This document shows positions 1 through 7,040 of a DNA stretch of 64,000 nt, piece after piece (position 1 is the stretch's first letter; each line of letters opens with the position of its first letter). The notes under the pieces are model-generated. The model saw nothing but the letters and a program-made list of their open reading frames with translations. It searched no databases and had not been told where the DNA came from. Position numbers and translations under genes: made by a program. Source of the stretch: Rufibacter sp. DG15C (GTDB lineage Bacteria; Bacteroidota; Bacteroidia; Cytophagales; Hymenobacteraceae); assembly GCF_001577755.1 (NCBI RefSeq), contig NZ_CP010776.1:372001-436000 (forward strand), given 5' to 3'.

Positions 1-122
1 TCAATCATCACCTTGATGACATGGTAGACGCTTACCCGACCCTCTAAAAAGCGCAGTTGCTTTAAGAAGACGATGAACTTACGGTAAGGCCGTGAGCTGG
101 TAAAGGTCTGGTAGACGTTCAT
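1..122 (-). CDS. YihY/BrkB family membrane protein, N-terminal fragment
   Basis: The first 40 codons of a gene run off the left edge. The peptide begins MNVYQTFTSSRPYRKF and continues with a basic segment and a 'VSVYHVIKVMI' stretch. This resembles the cytoplasmic N-terminus before the first membrane helix of YihY (formerly 'ribonuclease BN') proteins, which are integral membrane proteins of unclear function. The ATG overlaps the TGA of the upstream thioesterase gene as ATGA, so the two are probably translationally coupled. The family call rests only on this short segment. Confidence 0.5.
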   Translation of the reverse strand, partial: MNVYQTFTSSRPYRKFIVFLKQLRFLEGRVSVYHVIKVMI

Positions 123-532
123 GCCGTAAAGTAAGAGTCTAGCTTGTCATGAATTCCGTGAGGAATAGCTGTGGGCCGCCCAGACTTCATGTCTACAAAC
201 ACCATGGTGGTTTCGCCAATGTTGAGGAGCTCCTGAGCCTCATTGTAGACCTCGTACTCAAACTTGATGCGGGTACCTTTGGGTTTCTCCTTTACCAGCA
301 GTTTAATGGTGAGCATGTCATCATAGCGCGCCGGCCTGATGTACTTGCAGCGCATCTCCAGTACGGGCATCATCACACCTTCGGCCTCCATCTCTTTGTA
401 ATGGATGCCCAAGCGGCGGAACGTCTCGGTGCGGGCCACCTCATAGTAGGCGCCGTAGTTGCCGTAATAGACATAGCCCATCTGGTCGGTTTCGGCGTAA
501 CGCACCCTTATCTGTACCTCTGATTCAAACAC
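119..532 (-). CDS. YbgC/FadM-type acyl-CoA thioesterase (hotdog fold)
   Basis: A 137-residue single hotdog domain, the usual length for 4HBT thioesterases of the YbgC/FadM group. The N-terminal motif RYAETDQMGYVYYGNYGAYY carries the conserved Asp (about residue 15) followed by the G-x-V-Y-x-x-N-Y pattern, and the 'RPARYDDML' strand pattern follows. Family members hydrolyse acyl-CoA or acyl-ACP thioesters in the cytoplasm; the substrate here cannot be read from sequence. The stop codon overlaps the start of the downstream YihY-like gene by 4 bp. Confidence 0.88.
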   Translation of the reverse strand: MFESEVQIRVRYAETDQMGYVYYGNYGAYYEVARTETFRRLGIHYKEMEAEGVMMPVLEMRCKYIRPARYDDMLTIKLLVKEKPKGTRIKFEYEVYNEAQELLNIGETTMVFVDMKSGRPTAIPHGIHDKLDSYFTA

Positions 533-564
533 GTTCCTGTCTTCTTAAGCGGTGAATACCCTGC

Positions 565-602
565 CGTTTTTAACCTGTTTCTGATAAAACAGCTTAAAAA
601 CG
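565..602. repeat. P38 palindrome, degenerate interior
   Basis: Both outer 7-bp ends (CGTTTTT and AAAAACG) are intact while the interior has drifted. The length is still exactly 38 bp. It lies 32 bp upstream of the thioesterase start. Confidence 0.75.
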
Positions 603-790
603 ATTTCGGCGTTTACAATAATACTAGAAAGATTGAGAAATGGTGCTACCGCCAAATGAAAGCAGACGTATTGGCCGGAAGTTGTTGGTTTTGACGAGTG
701 CTGGCCTATAACCTTTCCTGCAGCCGTTCCCAGATTTGGTCATTAAGACGCCGGACCCGTGTGCACAAAAGTATAGGCAAAAAAAACTTC

Positions 791-828
791 CGTTTTTGGC
801 CTGATTTCCAGAAGCTAAGCCAAAAACG
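791..828. repeat. P38 palindrome with extended stem, 3' of mltG
   Basis: Full P38 with centre CCAG. It is flanked by CTTC and GAAG, which lengthen the inverted repeat. It begins 9 bp after the mltG stop codon (minus strand) and may end that transcript as a hairpin. Confidence 0.9.
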
Positions 829-837
829 GAAGACAGG

Positions 838-1926
838 TTATTTCATAATTTTACGCTGCGTCAAGGCGGCCTGGTAGCGGCGGGCGTTGCGCAAATGCTC
901 TTCCATGGTGGCGGCAAAGGCGTGGTAGCCCGAGAAATCCTCTTTCGCGCAGAAGTACAGATACTCTGTTTCTTCTGGGTTCAAGACTGCCTCTAGAGAA
1001 GAAATGGCCGGCAGGTTGATTGGTCCCGGAGGCAGGCCTTTGTACATATATGTGTTGTACGGCGAGTCCTTTCTCAAATGCACGTTTAACACGCGGCGTA
1101 TGCTAAAATCACCGTTGGCGTACACAACCGTTGGGTCAGCTTGCAAGGCCATGTTGCGCTCCAAACGGTTCAAGTACACACCCGCAATTTTAGGACGCTC
1201 ATCGGCGTGGATGCTTTGCTCTGCTTGGACAATAGAGGCTAGAATGGAAACCTCGGTTTTAGAAAGGCCCAGGTCTTTGGCTTTGGCTTCGCGGGCCTTG
1301 GTCCAGAAGATATCGTACTCCTTTTTCATGCGCTCCATCATCTCAGGGGCGGGCGTGGTCCAGTACATCTCATAGGTGTTCGGGATGAACATGGTCAGGA
1401 TGGTGGTGGTGTCAAAGCCTAGCTTCTTGGTAAAAGACGGGCTGTTCAACAAAGAGTCAATCTCGGCGGGCGTAGAATTGATGAAGCCGCTCAGCTTTTG
1501 GGCCAGGTCTTTCTTGAGGCGCACGTTGGTATACGTCAGCTTGACCGGGTCTTGGTCACCGGAGCGGAGCTTGGCAATTAAGTGGTAGTTGGTCAAACCG
1601 TTCTTGAGCTCATAGCGGCCGGGCTTCACCAGTTCTGGGTAGTCCATCAGTTTGGCCATAAAGCGCAGGGACAGCTTGTCTATGATTACTTTCTTGGAGT
1701 CAATGGAATCCATGACCTGCTCATAGGTGGCGCCTTTGGGGATGAGCACATACACGGGCTCTCCCTTGTTCTCTACGTTGGGCGTGTAAACAATCTGGTA
1801 CGCGTAGTAAGAGAAGCACACAAACAGGAACATGATCAAGACCAGCGCATATGTCCATTTACTGGTTTTCTTGGGCGTACGTGACCTTCTTGGTCCAGGC
1901 GTAGCGGGCGTATTTAATTCTGACAT
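838..1926 (-). CDS. mltG: Endolytic murein transglycosylase MltG (YceG-like)
   Basis: A 362-residue protein with a basic proline-rich cytoplasmic N-terminus, one membrane anchor at about residues 24-44, and a periplasmic YceG domain. The catalytic region reads 'ILASIVQAEQ...ERPKIAGVYLNRL...LQADPTVVYA', with the conserved Glu in AQxE and the downstream LQxDPTVxYA motif typical of MltG. MltG cleaves nascent glycan strands at the inner membrane and sets their length. A TAnnTTTG promoter motif lies only 7 bp upstream of the ATG, implying a very short leader. P38 copies lie on both sides of the gene. Confidence 0.93.
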   Translation of the reverse strand: MSELNTPATPGPRRSRTPKKTSKWTYALVLIMFLFVCFSYYAYQIVYTPNVENKGEPVYVLIPKGATYEQVMDSIDSKKVIIDKLSLRFMAKLMDYPELVKPGRYELKNGLTNYHLIAKLRSGDQDPVKLTYTNVRLKKDLAQKLSGFINSTPAEIDSLLNSPSFTKKLGFDTTTILTMFIPNTYEMYWTTPAPEMMERMKKEYDIFWTKAREAKAKDLGLSKTEVSILASIVQAEQSIHADERPKIAGVYLNRLERNMALQADPTVVYANGDFSIRRVLNVHLRKDSPYNTYMYKGLPPGPINLPAISSLEAVLNPEETEYLYFCAKEDFSGYHAFAATMEEHLRNARRYQAALTQRKIMK

Positions 1927-1932
1927 AGACTA

Positions 1933-1940
1933 CAAAGGTA
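1933..1940 (-). promoter_or_regulatory. Candidate Bacteroidetes -7 promoter element for mltG
   Basis: On the minus strand this reads TACCTTTG, matching the TAnnTTTG consensus of Bacteroidetes primary-sigma promoters. A second match (TAAATTTG, 1941-1948) abuts it. The mltG ATG follows within 10 bp. Confidence 0.45.
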
Positions 1941-2017
1941 CAAATTTAATGAGTGATTGAGAGAGGGATTGAGTGAGAGAATGAAGACAGATTTAAGGCA
2001 AGCCTGACAGAAGAAAT

Positions 2018-2055
2018 CATTTTTAGGCTGTTTTCTGAAAACTTAGGTAAAAACG
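2018..2055. repeat. P38 palindrome between divergent mltG and tsaC-like gene
   Basis: A 38-bp copy with left arm CATTTTTAGGCTG and an intact AAAAACG right end. It is one of the few copies in a divergent promoter region, 92 bp upstream of mltG. Confidence 0.78.
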
Positions 2056-2124
2056 CAAAATCAAGTTTGGGCGTATGCACCTCAAGGTTATCATTAACTG
2101 TAAGCATAGTCTCCATAAACTGGA

Positions 2125-2132
2125 TAGCTTTG
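2125..2132 (+). promoter_or_regulatory. Candidate -7 promoter element
   Basis: TAGCTTTG matches TAnnTTTG and lies 63 bp upstream of the threonylcarbamoyl-AMP synthase ATG. Confidence 0.4.
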
Positions 2133-2195
2133 CAGTAAGACGAATGTGGCCAGACCTATTCTCTCAATCATTCCTTCATTCAATCATACAATATA

Positions 2196-2825
2196 ATGGC
2201 ACAGGCTACCTTCCTGAAAATTCACCCTGACAACCCGCAGCCCAAGGCCATGGCCCAGGTGGTGGACGTCCTTAAAAAAGGCGGGCTGGTGATTTACCCC
2301 ACAGATACTATTTATGGCCTAGGCTGTGACTTGCACAATGTGCGCGCCGTAGAACGCCTCTGCCAACTGCGCGGCCTCAACCCCGCCAAAGCGCAGCTGT
2401 CGTTTATCTGCAGTGACCTGACTAATATTTCTGAATACGCCCGCATCTCTACCCAGACCTACAAAGTCATGAAGAAAGCCCTGCCCGGCCCGTTCACGTT
2501 TGTCTTGGAGGCCAGCAGCAAAGTGCCTAAGATTGGCGGCATCCGGCGCAAAACGGTGGGCATACGCGTGCCAGACAACGCCATCTGCTTGTCTTTGGTA
2601 GAGCAACTGGGCAACCCCATAGTGAGCACTTCCATCCATGACGAGGACGAAGTAGTGGAATACACCACTGACCCCGAGTTGATTTATGAGAAGTACCGTA
2701 ACCTGGTGGATTTGGTGATTGACGGCGGCTATGGCAATAACATTGCCTCTACCGTAGTCAATTGTGAAAACGACGAGTTTGACATCCTGCGCGAAGGTGC
2801 CGGCGACATTCAGGAGTTTCTATAG
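2196..2825 (+). CDS. L-threonylcarbamoyladenylate synthase family (YrdC/Sua5/YciO)
   Basis: A 209-residue single YrdC-fold domain. Signature segments are 'VIYPTDTIYGLGCD' (residues 32-45), KxR-type nucleotide-site residues in 'RGLNPAKAQLSFIC', the 'PGPFTFVLEAS' strand, and 'RVPDN' plus 'STSI' near residues 130-150. Enzymes of this family make threonylcarbamoyl-AMP for t6A37 of tRNAs in the cytoplasm. The protein lacks the C-terminal Sua5 extension. The sequence has a YciO-like flavour, so a YciO paralogue with an undefined role is possible. Confidence 0.85.
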   Translation: MAQATFLKIHPDNPQPKAMAQVVDVLKKGGLVIYPTDTIYGLGCDLHNVRAVERLCQLRGLNPAKAQLSFICSDLTNISEYARISTQTYKVMKKALPGPFTFVLEASSKVPKIGGIRRKTVGIRVPDNAICLSLVEQLGNPIVSTSIHDEDEVVEYTTDPELIYEKYRNLVDLVIDGGYGNNIASTVVNCENDEFDILREGAGDIQEFL

Positions 2826-2865
2826 AATTCTGGGCAAGAGCCGCTAGGTTAGCGCCTTTATAAAG

Positions 2866-2901
2866 CAGAAGAGCCCGTTTGCGAACAAACGGGCTCTTCT
2901 G
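2866..2901. terminator. Bidirectional terminator hairpin
   Basis: A 15-bp perfect stem (2866-2880 with 2887-2901) and 6-nt loop, with A-rich sequence before it and TTTT after. It sits between convergent genes, and its 3' arm runs directly into a P38 copy. Confidence 0.85.
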
Positions 2902-2935
2902 TTTTGGCTTGTTTTCTGGAAATCAGGCCAAAATT
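2900..2935. repeat. P38 palindrome, shortened, fused to terminator
   Basis: Left arm TGTTTTGGCTTG, centre TTTTCTGGAAAT, right arm CAGGCCAAAAT. It has lost bases at both outer ends and reaches the stop codon of the receiver protein. Confidence 0.7.
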
Positions 2936-3353
2936 AATTGGTAATAGGGTTATTCTCAACCGTGGCCAAGAACTCAGTCAAATCCTCCATCCTGAAGGGC
3001 TTGGTAAAGTAACCGTCTGCCTTAAGTTGGAAGGCTTTCTCTACGTCATCCTTTTTCCTGGAAGAGGACAACATCACCACCAAGGGCCTTTTGTTAAGCT
3101 TTAACTGGTCAAGTTCTTTTAAAAACTCAAACCCGCCCATCACCGGCATGCTAATGTCTACCAATAGAACCGAAGGAAGCTCATGGGCATATTCTGCGGT
3201 GCCGAAGTGGCTCTGCACAAAGGTAAGGGCCTGCCTGCCGTTTCGGGCGGTGCAGAGTTTCTCAGCGATGGCACTCTTCTTTAGGACGCGGTGGGCAAGG
3301 AAGGTAGCGGTAGGGTCGTCTTCAACGACCATAATCAAATCTAATTTTTTCAT
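2934..3353 (-). CDS. Stand-alone response regulator receiver protein
   Basis: A 139-residue CheY-like receiver domain with no output domain. The acidic pocket is E11-D12-D13, the phospho-acceptor Asp66 lies in 'LLVDISMPVMGG', the Ser cluster 'MLSSS' follows, and the conserved Lys118 lies in 'FTKPF'. Such proteins relay phosphate or act by protein contact. No histidine kinase gene is adjacent, so the partner is unknown. Transcription is towards the terminator at 2866-2901. Confidence 0.92.
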   Translation of the reverse strand: MKKLDLIMVVEDDPTATFLAHRVLKKSAIAEKLCTARNGRQALTFVQSHFGTAEYAHELPSVLLVDISMPVMGGFEFLKELDQLKLNKRPLVVMLSSSRKKDDVEKAFQLKADGYFTKPFRMEDLTEFLATVENNPITN

Positions 3354-3504
3354 TGTAATGCAGCGGGGAAGGAAGGGATCGGGTCATGGGGTTAGCCCAG
3401 ACTCCAAATGCTTCGTCTCAACGGAGCGTTAACGTAGAAAACAGAAAAACGGCCATGTTTTATTTAAAAAACTAGTGAATATTTTTCTAATAAACTGACA
3501 CCCT

Positions 3505-4389
3505 TCAAGATGCAGGACTTGCCAGCTCTACCGGCTTCTTGTGTTTCCAGCGTTTATGGGACCAAAGGTAATCTGCGGGATTGGCCTCAATCCACTTCTC
3601 TAACTGCTGCGCAAAGGCATGCGTCACAGGGTTCTTTGCATCCTCTCCCTTCTGTTGCAACGGCGGAAACAGCTCTATAAACTCTATCTCAAAAAAACCC
3701 CGGCGCAGGTGCCGCATGGCCACAAAAAAGACGGGATAGCCAAAGGATTCTCGTAGGCGGTCTCCGCTCACATAAAAGGCCGTGTCTTGGTGCAGAAAGT
3801 TGGTCCAGAACTGAATATGCCCGTACGGCGGAACCTGGTCGGCTAGCATGGTAAAGATGCGGGCCTGGTTCTTGTGCCGGATCATGTGCCGAAGCGTGTC
3901 TTTCATGGGCACCAACTTTATCCCGAACCGACTGCGCAGAAAAACCATAAAGGCCTCAAAGAACGAACTACTCAAAGGCTTGTACACCCCGTCAATTGGG
4001 TAGTCAAAACGCAGGTTACCCGCCGCCGACATAATCTCCCAATTGGCCAGGTGGGCGCCCATGCCTAAGACTTGCTGCCCTTGCGCCAAATACGCTTCGG
4101 CGCGTTCATGCCCCTTGAATTGTACCCGTTCCTGTAGCCCTTCTGGCGTAATGGACACCATTTTCAGAGTCTCTACAATCACATCACAGAGGTTTTTGAA
4201 GAACTGCTTCTCAATCTGCCGGTGCTCCTGCTGGGTTCTGGCCGGGAAAGACCTCTCAATGTTCTGGCGCACTACCTTCTTGCGGTAGCCAATCATGCGG
4301 TACAGCACCACATACAAAAACGTGGACAGCGCATACAGGACAGAGAATGGCAACAAAGAAATCCCTTTCAAGAACCACCAAAGCGGCAA
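3505..4389 (-). CDS. Lipid A biosynthesis-type lauroyl acyltransferase (LpxL/HtrB family)
   Basis: A 294-residue membrane-associated acyltransferase with an N-terminal hydrophobic anchor (residues 5-33). The HX4E catalytic motif is H113-LANW-E118, and a conserved C-terminal 'NPADYLWSHKRWK' block is present. Members transfer a secondary acyl chain to a lipid A precursor at the inner membrane. In Bacteroidetes several LpxL-like paralogues exist and some acylate other lipids, so the exact acceptor is not certain. A degenerate P38 lies about 45 bp upstream. Confidence 0.85.
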   Translation of the reverse strand: MPLWWFLKGISLLPFSVLYALSTFLYVVLYRMIGYRKKVVRQNIERSFPARTQQEHRQIEKQFFKNLCDVIVETLKMVSITPEGLQERVQFKGHERAEAYLAQGQQVLGMGAHLANWEIMSAAGNLRFDYPIDGVYKPLSSSFFEAFMVFLRSRFGIKLVPMKDTLRHMIRHKNQARIFTMLADQVPPYGHIQFWTNFLHQDTAFYVSGDRLRESFGYPVFFVAMRHLRRGFFEIEFIELFPPLQQKGEDAKNPVTHAFAQQLEKWIEANPADYLWSHKRWKHKKPVELASPAS

Positions 4390-4433
4390 TTGACTGGCCT
4401 TGAGCGCAGGCCGAGTTTGGGTATAAGCAGGTT

Positions 4434-4471
4434 CAGTTTTGATAAGCTTCCGGAAAAAGAGGCCAAAAACG
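4434..4471. repeat. P38 palindrome, left arm degenerate
   Basis: The right arm (AGGCCAAAAACG) is intact and the left arm is heavily changed. The length is 38 bp. It lies upstream of the acyltransferase start. Confidence 0.65.
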
Positions 4472-4616
4472 ATTGCGCGCCCATGGCTAGTGGTTTCAAA
4501 TATCTTCGAAATTAAAGATTAGCCGCCGCATCAACAAGCGGAACAGGCGGTTATTGCTCCTCTCCTCGTTTTAAGCACCATTAATAGCGCTTTCCCGAAT
4601 TTCAGGAATCCTGGAA

Positions 4617-4657
4617 AAGGAAAGGCAACCAATCTTATCAACTGGTTGCCTTTCCTT
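4617..4657 (-). terminator. Terminator hairpin downstream of the LLM oxidoreductase
   Basis: A 15-bp perfect stem (4617-4631 with 4643-4657) and 11-nt loop. Read on the minus strand it is followed by a short T-rich tract. It lies 17 bp after the stop codon of the monooxygenase. Confidence 0.75.
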
Positions 4658-4673
4658 GACTCGTTAAAAATCC

Positions 4674-5684
4674 TTAGGCCTTCTTGAAGAACCCAGACAG
4701 AATCTCATAAGACCGTAACCGGTCCTTGGGCTCATAAATATTAGAGGCGACCATGATTTCGTCTACCTGCGTCTCATCCAGAAACGTCTGCAGTTCTTTC
4801 TCAATGGTGACAGGGCTCCCTACAAAAGAATAGCGCAGCATCTGTTGGACGGCGTAGCGTTCAGAGGCATCCCACAACCCGTCCATGCTTTTGACGGGCG
4901 GTAGCATGCGCTTGCCGGTCCCACGCACCACGTTCAGAAACGACTGATACAAAGTGGTGGATTGGAACAGTGCCTCCTCATATGTGTCAGCGGCAATCAC
5001 GTTCACGCAGGCAATGGCGTAAGGCTCTTTCAAGGTGCCAATGGGCTGGAAGCTTTCGCGGTACATGTGCAGGGCGGCCTTCAAATGAGAGGGCGCGAAA
5101 TGGCTGGCGAAGGCATAAGGCATGCCCAGAATACCGGCCAACTGAGCCCCGAAGGTACTAGAGCCCAATATCCAGATGGGCACGTGCGTACCCTCGCCGG
5201 GCACGGCCCGCACCTTGGCGTTGGGATCTACGTCACCCAGGTAATCGCGCAGCTCCACTACGTTGTTCGGGAATTCGTCTACGGTGCCACGCAGGTCTCT
5301 CCGCAGGGCCATGGACGTTCCTTGGTCGGTGCCAGGAGCGCGTCCCAAGCCCAAGTCTATTCTGCCGGGGTACAGGCTTTCCAGCGTCCCGAACTGCTCG
5401 GCTACTACCAAGGGCGCGTGGTTGGGCAGCATGATGCCGCCAGAGCCAACGCGTATTTTGGAAGTAGCCCCGGCCACATGCCCAATCAAGACTGCCGTAG
5501 CAGAACTAGCAATGCCCACAAAGTTGTGGTGCTCGGCCATCCAGTAGCGCTGGTAGCCCCACTGCTCCACGTGCTGGGCCAGTTCTACGGTGTTTTTAAA
5601 AGAGTCTGCCGGGGTTTGGCCTTCGCGCATGGGCACCAAATCCAAAACAGAAACTGGTATATCACTTAGTTTTTTATTCGCCAT
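4674..5684 (-). CDS. LLM-class flavin-dependent oxidoreductase (luciferase-like)
   Basis: A 336-residue TIM-barrel protein of the bacterial luciferase family. Markers are 'YWMAEHHN' at residues 47-54, '[39 protein letters not shown]' in the core, and '[11 protein letters not shown]'. It belongs to the 'alkanal monooxygenase alpha-like' group that uses reduced FMN. The substrate is unknown. No flavin reductase is adjacent. It appears monocistronic. Confidence 0.88.
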   Translation of the reverse strand: MANKKLSDIPVSVLDLVPMREGQTPADSFKNTVELAQHVEQWGYQRYWMAEHHNFVGIASSATAVLIGHVAGATSKIRVGSGGIMLPNHAPLVVAEQFGTLESLYPGRIDLGLGRAPGTDQGTSMALRRDLRGTVDEFPNNVVELRDYLGDVDPNAKVRAVPGEGTHVPIWILGSSTFGAQLAGILGMPYAFASHFAPSHLKAALHMYRESFQPIGTLKEPYAIACVNVIAADTYEEALFQSTTLYQSFLNVVRGTGKRMLPPVKSMDGLWDASERYAVQQMLRYSFVGSPVTIEKELQTFLDETQVDEIMVASNIYEPKDRLRSYEILSGFFKKA

Positions 5685-5922
5685 AACATCTAATCTATCA
5701 TACTCACCCTCTTTGTACGAGTGATCATGTATAAGGCAAAAGTACGGGGCTTAAGTTCTGCCATGTATATAAACACCCGTTACTAAAAGGATACCACGTT
5801 AAGAGTCCTGAGTCGCGAGTTCTGAATCGCAAGTCTTTTTGATTGCTGATTGTTGATTGTTAATTCTTAATTGTGCCACCAACTAGTGTACTCCCCCTTC
5901 ACCACCCTCAAGGGAGAAATCA

Positions 5923-5950
5923 GCGTTTGGTAAAAGCCTTTACTAAACGC
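5923..5950. other. Stable hairpin of unknown role
   Basis: GCGTTTGGTAAA pairs with TTTACTAAACGC (one G-T pair) across the 4-nt loop AGCC. There is no T-tract on either side, so it is not an obvious terminator. Confidence 0.5.
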
Positions 5951-6217
5951 ATCTGATCCAGTCTTTCCGTCGAGTCGCCTAAGCAGGTTGCCGCAACTGC
6001 CAGGACGGCGGTTGAAACAAGGCAGGATTGGTTGGCCGGTCAAAGGTGGTGCTACGCAAAGGAGGCAAGCTGGTACAGCGCGAGGCGGGAAGACGGGGCC
6101 TCGCGGCCGTGAGCGCTTGGCGGTGAAAATGAAACAAGGCAGCATAAGGGCACCGGAAGAAAGAAACCTTCTCAGGAACAGCCAACCGAGTGCACAACGT
6201 CAAACACAGTGAGAATC

Positions 6218-6255
6218 TGTTTTTGGCCTATTTCCCAAAATAAACCTAAAAAACG
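6218..6255. repeat. P38 palindrome upstream of wbqC-like gene
   Basis: 38-bp copy with an intact left end TGTTTTTGGCCT and a diverged right half. It lies 72 bp upstream of the WbqC start. Confidence 0.75.
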
Positions 6256-6327
6256 GTTTCCTGCCCTAAGCAAATCAATACATTCAATTATTTCCTTTAC
6301 TTGCAGGCATTCCATTTTGCGTACCGC

Positions 6328-6933
6328 ATGCAGTTACTGACAGAACTACACTACCACCCCAGCATTGTCTGGTTCCAAAAAGCCGTCCAGGCAGATGAGA
6401 TTCTGCTGGAAAGCCAGGAGCATTACCAGAAACAGAGCTATCGCAACCGTTGCCATATCCTTACCGCGCAGGGTGTGTTGCCCCTCACCGTGCCGGTCAA
6501 AAACGGGAACAAGAAAATCAAGGCGCTGGACGTTGAGATAGAGTATGACCAGCGCTGGGTAGATGTGCACTGGCGCACCATCCGGTCTGCGTACGGTAAC
6601 GCGCCCTTCTTTGAGTTTTACGCAGACTACATCCAGGCGGTATATGAGAGGAAACCATCGCATCTGTTCCAGCTCAACCTGGAGTTGCTGCGGCTGTACC
6701 TCAAGTTCCTGAAACTGAAGACACCCGTCAGGCTTACAGAGAGCTATGAGACGACCTACCCTGCCCCGGTGCTGGACCTGCGCAACGTCCTCCATCCCAA
6801 GCGGGAGCCTGACAATTTGGACATAAAGAAGTATGCGCAGGTATTTGGCAAACAATTTGCACCTAATTTGAGTATACTTGACTTGTTGTTCAACCTTGGG
6901 CCAGAGGCATCTCTTTACTTACAGAACCAATGA
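6328..6933 (+). CDS. WbqC family protein
   Basis: A WbqC-like protein of 201 residues from the ATG at 6328. An in-frame TTG at 6301 would add nine residues, but family proteins normally begin close to the '(L)LTELHYHPSIVWF' motif. Typical segments are 'ESQEHYQKQSYRNRCHILTAQGVLPLTVPV', 'WRTIRSAYGNAPFFEFY' and 'LDLRNVLHPKR'. The family is found in polysaccharide and surface-glycan loci, but the biochemical role is poorly defined. Here it stands alone, upstream of clpC. Confidence 0.85.
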   Translation: MQLLTELHYHPSIVWFQKAVQADEILLESQEHYQKQSYRNRCHILTAQGVLPLTVPVKNGNKKIKALDVEIEYDQRWVDVHWRTIRSAYGNAPFFEFYADYIQAVYERKPSHLFQLNLELLRLYLKFLKLKTPVRLTESYETTYPAPVLDLRNVLHPKREPDNLDIKKYAQVFGKQFAPNLSILDLLFNLGPEASLYLQNQ

Positions 6934-7040
6934 TTTTCTGTGAACATTTGCCCCCTGCTAATTGTTAAATTTTAGCGTGGCCATTGCCGCCAACAGGTGC
7001 AGAAAATAGCACTACAACAATTTACTAGACAAGAACTTAC

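Larger units (their letters stand above)
533..837. other. Intergenic region with two P38 palindromes
   Basis: A 305-bp gap between the thioesterase (start at 532) and the end of mltG (838). It holds two P38 copies (565-602 and 791-828). The remaining sequence shows no convincing gene. Confidence 0.6.
5685..6327. other. Long intergenic region with a GC-rich unexplained block and a P38 copy
   Basis: A 643-bp gap between divergent genes. It holds imperfect GATTGTTGATTGTTAA-type repeats (5841-5874), a 12-bp-stem hairpin (5923-5950), a GC-rich block (about 5975-6200) and a P38 copy at 6218. The GC-rich block contains the 13-bp direct repeat TGAAACAAGGCAG at 6013-6025 and 6130-6142. Open frames on both strands are short, Pro/Arg-rich and unlike the neighbouring proteins. 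I see no supported gene. Confidence 0.5.

Noticed and set aside
5867-6212. Several Pro/Arg-rich open frames on both strands
   Set aside because: Frames overlap on both strands of a GC-rich spacer, a sign of composition and not of genes.
6301-6327. TTG start for the WbqC-like gene
   Set aside because: The ATG at 6328 sits at the family's usual N-terminus; the extra nine residues look like upstream spacer.
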